Source: Thalassospira marina (lineage in GTDB: Bacteria > Pseudomonadota > Alphaproteobacteria > Rhodospirillales > Thalassospiraceae). From it: DNA of 64,000 nucleotides. Below the pieces are notes generated by a model, which was given only the letters and a program-made list of their open reading frames with translations, was not told the DNA's origin and did no database searches. The DNA lies in contig NZ_CP024199.1 in assembly GCF_002844375.1 (NCBI RefSeq), forward strand, positions 322,001 through 386,000, in the 5' to 3' direction. The first letter of the stretch is position 1. Each line of letters begins with the position of its first letter. Both the position numbers and the translations under genes were made by a program. Below are positions 34,866 through 42,952 of the stretch, piece by piece.

Positions 34866-34895
34866 GAGATACGGCTTTTTATCGCTATTGGATCA
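34866..34895 (-). promoter_or_regulatory. ECF promoter of rpoE-chrR
   Basis: On the minus strand TGATCC (34895-34890), an 18-base spacer and TATCTC (34871-34866). TGATCC is the known -35 hexamer of the Rhodobacter RpoE promoter class, with an 18-base spacer and a -10 starting TA. The start codon at 34812 is about 54 bases downstream. Confidence 0.75.
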
Positions 34896-34953
34896 TCCGG
34901 CTTGAAAGATTTGTCCCGGCCCCCCTAATTATTTGAGAGCCATCGTATTTTTT

Positions 34954-34983
34954 TGATCCGGATAAATGTGTTGCTCGTAGTCA
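34954..34983 (+). promoter_or_regulatory. ECF promoter of the divergent oxidoreductase operon
   Basis: TGATCC (34954-34959), 18-base spacer, TAGTCA (34978-34983), with the start codon 41 bases further on. It has the same -35 and spacing as the divergent rpoE-chrR promoter, so both transcripts should be driven by the same sigma factor. Confidence 0.72.
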
Positions 34984-35023
34984 TATGTAATTTATATCAA
35001 CAAACTGCAAGCAGGCACACACA

Positions 35024-36364
35024 ATGATTGGCTCCGGTTCCAGAATGAAAATTGCTGTCGTCGGTTCCGGTATTTCCGGCCTGTCAGCGGCGTGGCTGCT
35101 TTCGCAAAAGCACGATGTCACGCTTTATGAAAAGGATGACCGCCCCGGCGGACATTCCAATACGGTCGATGCCAGCGGCACGCCGGTTGATACCGGCTTT
35201 ATTGTTTACAATACCAAAAGCTATCCCAATCTGTGTGCGCTGTTTGACCATTTAAATGTGCCAACAGCAGCAACCGATATGTCCTTTGCCGCATCGCTTG
35301 ATGACGGGCGTATTGAATATGGCGGCAGCAACCTTGCCAGCCTGTGTGCGCAAAAACGCAACCTGCTGCGTCCGTCTTTCTGGTCCATGATCCGCGATAT
35401 TTTGCGGTTTTACCGCGAAGCCCCCGCTGTTTTGCAAAACCCCGAAGCCGGGGCACAAAGCCTGGGCGCCTATCTGGCGCAGCATCGCTACAGCCAGGCT
35501 TTTATCAATGACCATTTGTTGCCGATGGGCGCTGCCATCTGGTCAACCCCGGCCGATATGATGCTGTCATACCCCGTCGCGGCCTTTGTGCGGTTTTGCG
35601 ATAATCACGGGTTGCTGCAGCTTAAAGACCGGCCGCAATGGCGCACGGTTACCGGTGGCTCGCGGCAATATGTGCAGCGTATGCTGGCCGGTATCGGCAA
35701 TGTGGTGCTGGATCGTGCGGTGGCCGAAACAGGGCCAAGTCCAACGGGTGCCTTTGTGCAGGACCGTTACGGCCAGCGCGATGAATATGACCATGTTGTT
35801 CTGGCCTGCCATGCCGATCAGGCGCTGGCATTGCAATCGGCCCCCGATGCGGCAGTGGCACGGCTGTTACGTGCGTTTCGCTATGAACGCAATCTGGCGA
35901 TTTTGCATAATGACCCGGCCATGATGCCCAAAAACCGCAAGGTATGGTCCAGTTGGAATTATCTGCGCCATGCAGGTGGCGATGCGCCCAAAGTGTGCGT
36001 GTCCTACTGGATGAACCGCCTGCAACATATCGATGAAGACCAGCCGCTGTTTGTTACCCTTAATCCCCCTGCTCCGCCGCGCGAAGGGTCGGTGATCCGG
36101 TCGTTTTTATATGATCATCCGGTTTTTGATAACGATGCGATGGCCGCCCAGCGCATGTTATGGAACGTGCAGGGTACCCATAATATCTGGTATTGCGGCA
36201 GTTATTTTGGCTATGGCTTCCACGAAGATGGCATTCAGTCCGGCCTTGCCGTGGCCGAGGCACTGGGAAATGTGCGCCGCCCCTGGAATGTGGAAAATGA
36301 AAGCGGTCGTATTCACGTATCGCCGGTTTCACGCAAATTGCGCAGCGCAATAGAGGCAGCATAA
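35024..36364 (+). CDS. FAD-dependent oxidoreductase of the RpoE/ChrR lipid cluster
   Basis: 446 aa from the ATG at 35024; 35045 is an alternative start. The N-terminus IAVVGSGISGLSAAWLLS binds FAD, followed by YEKDDRPGGHSNTVD and a C-terminal IWYCGSYFGYGFHEDGIQSG region, as in amine-oxidase/protoporphyrinogen-oxidase-like flavoproteins. The family is regularly linked to DUF1365 and CfaS genes. In Rhodobacter sphaeroides, RpoE-controlled genes of this kind take part in making methylated and furan fatty acids on phospholipids (the Ufa proteins). I infer a role in modifying unsaturated acyl chains; which Ufa step it would catalyse is not resolved here. Confidence 0.82.
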   Translation: MIGSGSRMKIAVVGSGISGLSAAWLLSQKHDVTLYEKDDRPGGHSNTVDASGTPVDTGFIVYNTKSYPNLCALFDHLNVPTAATDMSFAASLDDGRIEYGGSNLASLCAQKRNLLRPSFWSMIRDILRFYREAPAVLQNPEAGAQSLGAYLAQHRYSQAFINDHLLPMGAAIWSTPADMMLSYPVAAFVRFCDNHGLLQLKDRPQWRTVTGGSRQYVQRMLAGIGNVVLDRAVAETGPSPTGAFVQDRYGQRDEYDHVVLACHADQALALQSAPDAAVARLLRAFRYERNLAILHNDPAMMPKNRKVWSSWNYLRHAGGDAPKVCVSYWMNRLQHIDEDQPLFVTLNPPAPPREGSVIRSFLYDHPVFDNDAMAAQRMLWNVQGTHNIWYCGSYFGYGFHEDGIQSGLAVAEALGNVRRPWNVENESGRIHVSPVSRKLRSAIEAA

Positions 36365-37213
36365 ATGGCACAGCTTGGCGCGGAAAAACGGGCTTCGGCC
36401 CTGTATCAGGGGGTGGTGACGCACCATCGCCTGCGCCCGCGCCAGCACCGTTTGCGCTACCGGGTGGTGTCGTTTCTGTTTGACCTTGATGAAATCGGGC
36501 AGTTGCACCGCAAATTGCGGTTTTTCAGCCATAACCGGTTTAACCTTTTTTCGTTTCATGACCGGGATTTTGGCCGGGGTGATGGCAAAGGCCTGCGGGC
36601 GCAAATTATGGAAATGCTGCAGCAAAACGGCTTGGCCGATTGCGGCGCACGCATTGAAATTTTGTGTTATCCGCGCATTCTCGGGTTCGTTTTCAATCCG
36701 CTCAGTGTTTATTTCTGCTATCGCGAAAATGGCGAACTGGGCGCGATCCTGCATGATGTTTCCAACACATTTGGCGACCGGCATGGTTACCTTATTCCCG
36801 TGACCGATGCCTGCCACGATGCCAAGGGTGTGGTGCATCAGACATGCGCCAAACAGTTTCACGTTTCGCCCTTTATCGGCATGAAGGCCGATTACCGGTT
36901 TCGCATTTGCCCGCCCGGCGACCGGGTGGCTATCGCCATTGCCGAAAGCGATGATGAAGGCGTTTTTCTGAACGCGGCCTTTGCCGGTAACCATACCGTA
37001 CTTACCGACCGCACACTTCTTTCGGCCTTTTTGCGCTATCCGCTTATGACGTTAAAGGTCATTGCCGGCATCCACTGGGAAGCGGTGCATTTATGGCGCA
37101 AGGGTTTTGCCTTTCATCGCCGGCCAACCCCGCCCGAACACCGCATTACCTATGTGGCGGCGTCCGGTGCGGCCCTACTCTCCACGACACGAAAAGGTAA
37201 TCACCATGCCTGA
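36365..37213 (+). CDS. DUF1365 family protein
   Basis: 282 aa, starting directly after the stop of the oxidoreductase gene. The DUF1365 pattern is visible: YQGVVTHHRLRPRQHRLRY, VVSFLFDLDEI, FGDRHGYLIPV and KQFHVSPFIGMKADYRF. The Rhodobacter homologues sit with CfaS-type genes in the RpoE regulon and have been connected with fatty-acid modification. The protein has no signal peptide and many His residues, which could bind a metal, but the active site is not established. Its end overlaps the start of the methyltransferase gene by 8 bases. Confidence 0.85.
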   Translation: MAQLGAEKRASALYQGVVTHHRLRPRQHRLRYRVVSFLFDLDEIGQLHRKLRFFSHNRFNLFSFHDRDFGRGDGKGLRAQIMEMLQQNGLADCGARIEILCYPRILGFVFNPLSVYFCYRENGELGAILHDVSNTFGDRHGYLIPVTDACHDAKGVVHQTCAKQFHVSPFIGMKADYRFRICPPGDRVAIAIAESDDEGVFLNAAFAGNHTVLTDRTLLSAFLRYPLMTLKVIAGIHWEAVHLWRKGFAFHRRPTPPEHRITYVAASGAALLSTTRKGNHHA

Positions 37214-38513
37214 GCGTTCCCGCCCCAGTTCCGGTGTCAGCACAACAACATCCAGCGCCAGTTCACTGGTTGTGCGCTCCCTGCGTGATCATGTCATGTC
37301 GGCGATTGGCAGTGTGATGCGGCCCAAATCCATGCTGGAACGCATGCTGGTGCGGGTTTTGGCGCATTTGCAATATGGCCGGTTGACCCTTGTTTTGCCC
37401 GATGGGCGCACACTTAATTTTTCAGGTCGCGAACGGCTGGACCTGCATGCCGTGCTGGATGTGCGCGACTGGCGTGCCGTGCGCAAACTGGCAACTGGCG
37501 GTGACCTTGCCTTTGCCGAGGCCTATATCGAAGGTGAATGGCGCAGCCCCGACCTGACCCGGTTAATGCAGTTTGCCATTGCCAACGAGGCCATCGTCAA
37601 GGCGCGCTTTGCCGCTGGCGTTATTTCGCGCCTGATCCATCGTCTGGCGCATCTGCGCAATGCCAATACCATCGAGGGTTCGCGCCGCAACATTTCCTAT
37701 CATTATGATCTGGGGAATGATTTTTACCGCCTGTGGCTTGATGCGGGCATGACCTATTCATCCGCCCTGTATCAGCATGATGACCAGCCGCTTATCGACG
37801 CCCAAAACGCCAAATATGACCGTATCTGTGAACTGGCAGGCCTTGAATCTGGCGAACGGGTATTGGAGGTTGGCTGCGGCTGGGGCGGTTTTGCCGAAAG
37901 GGCCGCAGGCAAATATGGCTGCCATGTTGAAGGTTTAACCCTTTCGCATGAACAACTGGCCTTTGCCCGCCAGCGCATCCATGATGCCGGGCTGGGGGAC
38001 CGCGCCATGTTGCGCCTGCGCGATTATCGCCATCAGGACGGCCAATATGACCGGCTGGTTTCCATCGAAATGTTTGAAGCCGTAGGCGAGGAAAACTGGC
38101 CTGCCTATTTTGATATGGTCCGCCAGCGTTTGCGCCCCGGTGGCAAGGCGGTCTTGCAAATCATCACCATTGCCGAAGACCGCTTTGAAAATTACCGCGA
38201 AGGGGCGGATTTCATTCAGCGTTATATCTTCCCGGGCGGGATGCTGCCTGCACCCTCAGCCCTGAAAAAGGCGGTTGATGCTGCAGGTTTGCAATTGCAG
38301 CATTCCGAATTTTTTGGCCAGTCCTATGCGCGGACACTGGCAGAATGGCAGCGCGATTTTCAGCATAACTGGGAAGCCATCGCCAAGCAGGGCTTTGATG
38401 ACCGCTTTAAACGCATGTGGGAATATTACCTGTCCTATTGCCAGACGGGTTTTGAAGCCGGAACCATTGATGTTGGCCTGTTTGTGATCGGGCACGAAGC
38501 CGAACGGGCCTGA
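37206..38513 (+). CDS. CfaS-family SAM-dependent fatty-acyl phospholipid methyltransferase
   Basis: 435 aa from the ATG at 37206. Members transfer methyl groups from SAM to double bonds of phospholipid acyl chains. The SAM motif VLEVGCGWGGFAE is at about 219-231, with YHYDLGNDFYRLWL (about 165-178), SIEMFEAVGEENW and FIQRYIFPGGMLP also conserved. At the position of E. coli Cfa Cys139 (in YSCAYW) this protein has Ser186 (TYSSALY). Together with its FAD and DUF1365 partners this suggests acyl-chain methylation rather than classical cyclopropane formation, but that is inference. The N-terminal 25 residues are a Ser/Thr-rich extension. Confidence 0.88.
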   Translation: MPERSRPSSGVSTTTSSASSLVVRSLRDHVMSAIGSVMRPKSMLERMLVRVLAHLQYGRLTLVLPDGRTLNFSGRERLDLHAVLDVRDWRAVRKLATGGDLAFAEAYIEGEWRSPDLTRLMQFAIANEAIVKARFAAGVISRLIHRLAHLRNANTIEGSRRNISYHYDLGNDFYRLWLDAGMTYSSALYQHDDQPLIDAQNAKYDRICELAGLESGERVLEVGCGWGGFAERAAGKYGCHVEGLTLSHEQLAFARQRIHDAGLGDRAMLRLRDYRHQDGQYDRLVSIEMFEAVGEENWPAYFDMVRQRLRPGGKAVLQIITIAEDRFENYREGADFIQRYIFPGGMLPAPSALKKAVDAAGLQLQHSEFFGQSYARTLAEWQRDFQHNWEAIAKQGFDDRFKRMWEYYLSYCQTGFEAGTIDVGLFVIGHEAERA

Positions 38514-38657
38514 TGGTGCAAAGGGGCGGTGGCTGCGCCGCTGCCATCCTGTCGTTATCTGCCCCACATATTCGCGCCGTTATCAGTTTGACCCCATAAC
38601 GATTGCCATGATCGGCAAACCCTAACCCGGGCCATTCTTCCAGCGGGACCTGATGCC

Positions 38658-40085
38658 ATGTCAACGCATCCTTTACGGCGGATAATCCTGTGTTATGCGG
38701 CCCCGGCGCTGGCGGCGGCGATACCGACCATTCCGGCCCATATCCTGCTGCCCAGCCTTTATGGCGATACGCTGGGGCTGGGTCTGACTTTGACCGGTAT
38801 TCTGTTTTTCATCATCCGCCTGATCGATATGTTCACCGACCCGCTTGTTGGCTATGCGTCCGACCGCATGAAAATGCGCAAACCGTGGGTGGTGGCGGGG
38901 GCGTTTCTGGCTGGTATCGGGATATGGTTTTTGTTTAACCCGCCAGCCGCACCATCGGGCTGGTATCTGTTTGGCTGGGCCAGCCTGCTCTTTATCGGCT
39001 GGACGATGTTTCAGGTGCCCTATCTTGCCTGGGGTGCCGAACTTTCGCGTGATTATCATCAGCGCGGCATCATTTCGGCCCTGCGCGAAGGGGCGGGGCT
39101 TGTGGGTATTTTGCTTGCCGGGATTATTCCGGTGGCGATGGGCGTTAATGCCCCGCTGGCGCAAACGGCCCTTTTGGGGAACGTAACGCTTGTTGCAGGC
39201 GCAATTGGTGTGTTGGTCCTGGCACTTTTTGTGCCCGATATATTGCGCAGCATATCGGCGCGGTGGACAATTGATGCCTCAGCTTCCCACCAGCAGTCAG
39301 CGTTCCGTGATCGGGCGGTCTGGCCGCGGGAAAATCAGCCAGTATTGCCGAAATGGGGAATTGGCCGGTTACGTGATGGCTGCAAAGGTCTGTGGCAGAA
39401 CCGTTTATTCGTGCGCCTGTTAGTTGCCTGGCTGATTAATGGTTTGGCAAACGGGTTGCCAGCGGTGTGTTTTCCGCTTTTCATCCGTTATGGGCTGGGT
39501 TTGGCACCGGCTGATCAAAACGTGCTGATCCTGCTTTATTTCGCGGTGGCGGTTTTGGCCATGCCGGTTTGGGTGATGCTGGGCGGGCGTTATGGGCGGC
39601 CTGTGATCTGGTGCTGGGCGATGGTTCTGGCGATTATTGCTTTTGCCTTTGTTCCGCTGTTAGGGCAGGGGGACTTTGCCGGTTTTGCGGTGATATGTGT
39701 GGTGACAGGTGCGGCATTGGGGGCCGATCTGGCATTGCCACCGGCCATTCAGGCCGATGTTGATGACTGGGACCGTTACCGGTTTGGTCAGGCCCGCACC
39801 GGGCTGTTATTTGCGTTATGGAACATGACCAACAAGCTTGCCCTGGCTCTGGCCGCGGGGATTGCCCTGCCCATTTTGGGCATGGTTGGTTTGACCGGGC
39901 AGGATAGCGGGCAAAATGGCGCCTTAATGCCCGAAAATGACACGGCAAAACTGGTTCTGGTGGTGATCTATGCCGTGCTTCCTATCGTATTGAAAATCAT
40001 GGCCGTTGCGATGATGTGGCAGTTCCCATTGGGGTTGCGTCATCAGCTTGCCCTGCGTCGCCGCCTTGCGCGTCGCATGTTCTGA
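38658..40085 (+). CDS. MFS transporter, GPH-like, in the lipid stress cluster
   Basis: 475 aa, twelve membrane segments. The sequence near the N-terminus (PAHILLPSLYGDTLGLGLTL, then MFTDPLVGYASDRMKMRKPW) carries the motif of glycoside-pentoside-hexuronide:cation symporters. The central loop is about 45 residues, and the second half contains ALGADLALPPAIQADVDDWD. A GPH-type carrier is also part of the RpoE-dependent cluster in Rhodobacter, where its cargo is unknown. It is 144 bases after the methyltransferase gene and on the same strand. Confidence 0.85.
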   Translation: MSTHPLRRIILCYAAPALAAAIPTIPAHILLPSLYGDTLGLGLTLTGILFFIIRLIDMFTDPLVGYASDRMKMRKPWVVAGAFLAGIGIWFLFNPPAAPSGWYLFGWASLLFIGWTMFQVPYLAWGAELSRDYHQRGIISALREGAGLVGILLAGIIPVAMGVNAPLAQTALLGNVTLVAGAIGVLVLALFVPDILRSISARWTIDASASHQQSAFRDRAVWPRENQPVLPKWGIGRLRDGCKGLWQNRLFVRLLVAWLINGLANGLPAVCFPLFIRYGLGLAPADQNVLILLYFAVAVLAMPVWVMLGGRYGRPVIWCWAMVLAIIAFAFVPLLGQGDFAGFAVICVVTGAALGADLALPPAIQADVDDWDRYRFGQARTGLLFALWNMTNKLALALAAGIALPILGMVGLTGQDSGQNGALMPENDTAKLVLVVIYAVLPIVLKIMAVAMMWQFPLGLRHQLALRRRLARRMF

Positions 40086-40114
40086 TCTTTGCGATAGAAC
40101 CAAGGAATATCAAC

Positions 40115-40669
40115 ATGCTGCGAACCGGGCTGGTTTTTCTTTTTGTTGTTTTTGTCGGTGGATGTTCGGCAATGAAGCCCCAGGATTTTGCCCACAAGGA
40201 ACCTGTTTTCGACGTTTATGCCTATTTTCAGGGCCATAGCCGCGCCTGGGGCATATTTGAAGACCGGTTCGGCAAACTTCGCCGCCAGTTTACCGTCGAT
40301 ATTAATGGCGAGGTCAGCGACGGGGTTTTAACCCTGACCGAAGATTTCATTTATGACGATGGCGAAACCGACCAGCGGGTTTGGAAAATTCGCAAAACCG
40401 GCGACCATGCCTATGAAGGCACGTTCGATGAAATTGTCGGTGTTGCCGAAGGCCAGCAATATGGCAATGCACTGAACTGGAATTATGAGATGGACTTGAA
40501 GGTGGGCGATGGCACCTGGCGCGTCAGCTTTGACGACTGGATGTTTTTGCAGCCCAATGGCGTGCTGGTGAACCGCGCGCGGGTGCGTAAATGGGGGCTG
40601 GAAATTGGCGAAGTATCGCTCTTTTTTGCCAAACCTAATGCGCCACTTTTTTCGCAAGCCGCCGAATAA
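40115..40669 (+). CDS. DUF3833-family lipoprotein
   Basis: 184 aa from the ATG at 40115. The lipoprotein signal ends in VGGC (Cys17). The body matches DUF3833: FDVYAYFQGHSRAWGIFEDR, LTLTEDFIYDDGETDQRVW and MFLQPNGVLVNRARVRKWG, a beta-rich, lipocalin-like layout. These lipoproteins recur in clusters with CfaS, DUF1365 and SDR genes. A function in lipid or envelope handling is plausible but unproven. Its last 35 bases overlap the 3' end of the converging NTF2-like gene. Confidence 0.85.
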   Translation: MLRTGLVFLFVVFVGGCSAMKPQDFAHKEPVFDVYAYFQGHSRAWGIFEDRFGKLRRQFTVDINGEVSDGVLTLTEDFIYDDGETDQRVWKIRKTGDHAYEGTFDEIVGVAEGQQYGNALNWNYEMDLKVGDGTWRVSFDDWMFLQPNGVLVNRARVRKWGLEIGEVSLFFAKPNAPLFSQAAE

Positions 40670-41087
40670 ACCAGCGCAAGACAGGTATTCTGGCGTAAAA
40701 TTCACTGCCGGAATCCCAATGGTCACGATGGGTGGCAATGCGGGTGCCATCCTTATTAAAGGTGACTTCCGACATCCCCGTAAATTCCCACAGGCCAATC
40801 ACCGGCACCCGTGCCGAAAAATGCCAGCGCAAAAATCCCATATCCCGGCACACCATGACATGGCTGATGGTAAAGGTTGCGCCCTTCGCCCCTTCAAACA
40901 TTTTGCCCATATAGGCGCATAATTCATCCTGACCGATAATGGTGGTGAACGGGTCGGTAAAGGATATGTCGGCTGTGGTAACGGTGCGCAGTTCATTCAG
41001 GGTTTGCGGGCTAAGCTGCGCATAGATGGCGGCATATTTTTCCAGCGTGGCAAGGCGGTTATCGCCGGGCAATGAGGGGTTATTCAT
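40635..41087 (-). CDS. NTF2-like (SnoaL-type) protein
   Basis: 150 aa. Features of the cone-shaped NTF2 fold include NRLATLEKYAAIYAQLSPQT, then TADISFTDPFTTIIGQDELC (the usual D-P-F turn), TISHVMVCRDMGFLRWHFSA and ATHRDHWDSGSEFYARIPVL. Proteins of this type occur beside SDR and CfaS-cluster genes and may be ligand-binding or isomerase-like. It overlaps the SDR gene by 4 bases upstream, and its 3' end overlaps the DUF3833 gene on the other strand. Confidence 0.8.
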   Translation of the reverse strand: MNNPSLPGDNRLATLEKYAAIYAQLSPQTLNELRTVTTADISFTDPFTTIIGQDELCAYMGKMFEGAKGATFTISHVMVCRDMGFLRWHFSARVPVIGLWEFTGMSEVTFNKDGTRIATHRDHWDSGSEFYARIPVLRWFIRRLAKKVAH

Positions 41088-41860
41088 TTTTGTATCACCC
41101 GTTCAATCATTTTGAAGTACCAGCGATAGGGCAAAATCCGCCCGATTTTTAACTGCCGCACAAAGGGCGGCGGGAAGGCGATTTCAAAATCGTCATTCCT
41201 GCGCAACCCCTTAAAAATGAATTCTGCCGCCTGTTCCGGGCTTTGCAAATAGGGCATTTCAAAATCGTTCTGGGCGGTCATCCGGGTTTGGACAAACCCG
41301 GGGTTAATTACCCGCATGGTAATGCCCGTTCCTGCCAGTTCTTCGCGCAGGGTTTCGCACAGATTGATCAGGGCCGCCTTGGTCGGGCCATAGGCACCTG
41401 CTTTGGGCAGGCCGCGATAACCCGCAACCGATGCCGTTATGGCAATTTCGCCTGAACCACGCTGGCGCATTTTGCGCAAAATCGGGTCCAGGCAATTGAC
41501 CGCCCCCTGATAGTTGACTGCAACATGTTTGGCGATGGTATCGCGCGAAAAATCTTCGACCGGCATGGGGTTATAAAAACCGGCGCAATAAACCATCAGG
41601 TCGGGCAGGCCGTGTTCGGCCTCGATCAATTCAATTGCCTGATCAACGGCAGCAGGGTCGGTTACATCCAGGGGCACCATGGCAATGCGCGGGCTTGCAA
41701 GCGCAATTTCCTGCAATGCCTCGGCCGAGCGGGCGGAAATAATGATTTTGCCTAATCCCGTTTCATCGCATTCGGCAATGAATTTCTGCACCAGTGCCGC
41801 CCCAATGCCCGCCGATGCGCCAATGATCCAGATGGTTTGCCAGTTACGGTGTTTTGTCAT
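41084..41860 (-). CDS. Short-chain dehydrogenase/reductase
   Basis: 258 aa from the ATG at 41860 (GGAAA ribosome site). The NAD(P)-binding motif is GASAGIGAALV near residues 14-24 and the active site is Ser in ITASVAGY with YGPTKAALI (Tyr and Lys). The C-terminal region ends in a basic stretch (RQLKIGRILPYRWYFKM) typical of SDRs that associate with membranes or lipids. An SDR gene is part of the comparable RpoE-controlled cluster in Rhodobacter. Translationally coupled to its upstream (ATGA overlap) and downstream neighbours. Confidence 0.88.
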   Translation of the reverse strand: MTKHRNWQTIWIIGASAGIGAALVQKFIAECDETGLGKIIISARSAEALQEIALASPRIAMVPLDVTDPAAVDQAIELIEAEHGLPDLMVYCAGFYNPMPVEDFSRDTIAKHVAVNYQGAVNCLDPILRKMRQRGSGEIAITASVAGYRGLPKAGAYGPTKAALINLCETLREELAGTGITMRVINPGFVQTRMTAQNDFEMPYLQSPEQAAEFIFKGLRRNDDFEIAFPPPFVRQLKIGRILPYRWYFKMIERVIQK

Positions 41861-42660
41861 TGCGTGTTTCCGGTGATTTTGGTGCAGGTCAGGCAACGAT
41901 AGATAATGCTGGAGCCATCACGCGCCTTGAATGCCAAACCAACCCAGCGCCCCTCTGCATCATACCAGGCATCGGTTTGTAGCTCGCCGTCATAACGGAT
42001 ATGGGTTGCTGCAATGCGGGTTGCACCGCCATTACCTGCAATGATTTTTTCAAGGCCAAGATTGGTGATGCGCACCCTGTTGGCGTGCCCGGTAATGGTG
42101 TTAAGAACTCGCTGGCTTGCCAGAACCCCGCAATGCCAGTGATCGGTCGGGAATATGGTTGCAGGCAGGGTTTCGCTGCCATCAGGGCCGGTAACGACCA
42201 GGCTGTTGGTTTTTGCATCATGGCGGGCGGTAACGGTGGATTTATCGCCATCATCATCAACTATAACGGCCAGTTTCGCCAGTTGGTCCTGCTGCCACAG
42301 GCTTTCGGACCGGTAATCAAACTGATAGGCGGTAAAACCAAGGAAGCTGATGGTGATGGTGCTTTCGGCAATGACCTGCACGCCATCCCGGCCCGGATGG
42401 AATGACAGGCGGTGGGTGCCAACCGGGGCGCCTTCACGGCGGATTTGAAAATCCCATTCATTGCCACCATAAAGCTTTGTGGGGTCGATATCGCGGCATT
42501 GTGCGCCGGGCAACGGGGGCGTGGCCTGTGCTGCAGCCGAAAAACAGAAGCCCAGCACAAGGGCCGCCATTACCACAATAAACAGAATGCGTTGCACCCA
42601 TGATCCCAGCATGGTGTTTTTGGGAAGCGATGATGATGCATTGCGAAGCTGGCCCTTCAT
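41857..42660 (-). CDS. DUF6134-like secreted protein
   Basis: 267 aa from the ATG at 42660, which has a strong GGAAGG ribosome site; a Met at 42612 immediately before the hydrophobic core lacks one. A signal peptide (RILFIVVMAALVLGFCF, cleavage after SAAAQA) is followed by a beta-rich body: NEWDFQIRREGAPVGTHRLS, AYQFDYRSESLWQQDQLAKL and LGLEKIIAGNGGATRIAATH. The pattern matches periplasmic DUF6134 proteins of alphaproteobacteria, whose function is unknown. It is first in the three-gene operon with SDR and NTF2-like genes. Two late cysteines form a CLTC motif. Confidence 0.7.
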   Translation of the reverse strand: MKGQLRNASSSLPKNTMLGSWVQRILFIVVMAALVLGFCFSAAAQATPPLPGAQCRDIDPTKLYGGNEWDFQIRREGAPVGTHRLSFHPGRDGVQVIAESTITISFLGFTAYQFDYRSESLWQQDQLAKLAVIVDDDGDKSTVTARHDAKTNSLVVTGPDGSETLPATIFPTDHWHCGVLASQRVLNTITGHANRVRITNLGLEKIIAGNGGATRIAATHIRYDGELQTDAWYDAEGRWVGLAFKARDGSSIIYRCLTCTKITGNTQ

Positions 42661-42952
42661 CCCGTAACCTTCCCGTGGCTGTTGCATTATCCATGCGCGA
42701 CGTCATTGCCTGCACGGCTGGATAAAGGCAGAACCCGGTGGCAGCGATGCGCGCCATTTTGCGCTGTTGCGTGCAACACGGGGCTTGGCCAAAACGGTGG
42801 CGTTTTTGCGCCGATGTTGGCTGCCATTGCGAAGCTGTTAATGACTCTGCGGTTTAATCCATATATTCCCTACGCAAATTCGGTGTTGCCAGATCAGGAC
42901 AGGAAGGATGTATCCTGCGATCTGGTGATCGCTGCCAGATGGAAGGACGTTT

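Noticed and set aside
42601..42606. TGATCC near the DUF6134-like gene as an ECF promoter
   Set aside because: It lies inside the coding region and on the strand opposite to the operon, with no suitable -10 element for a neighbouring gene.
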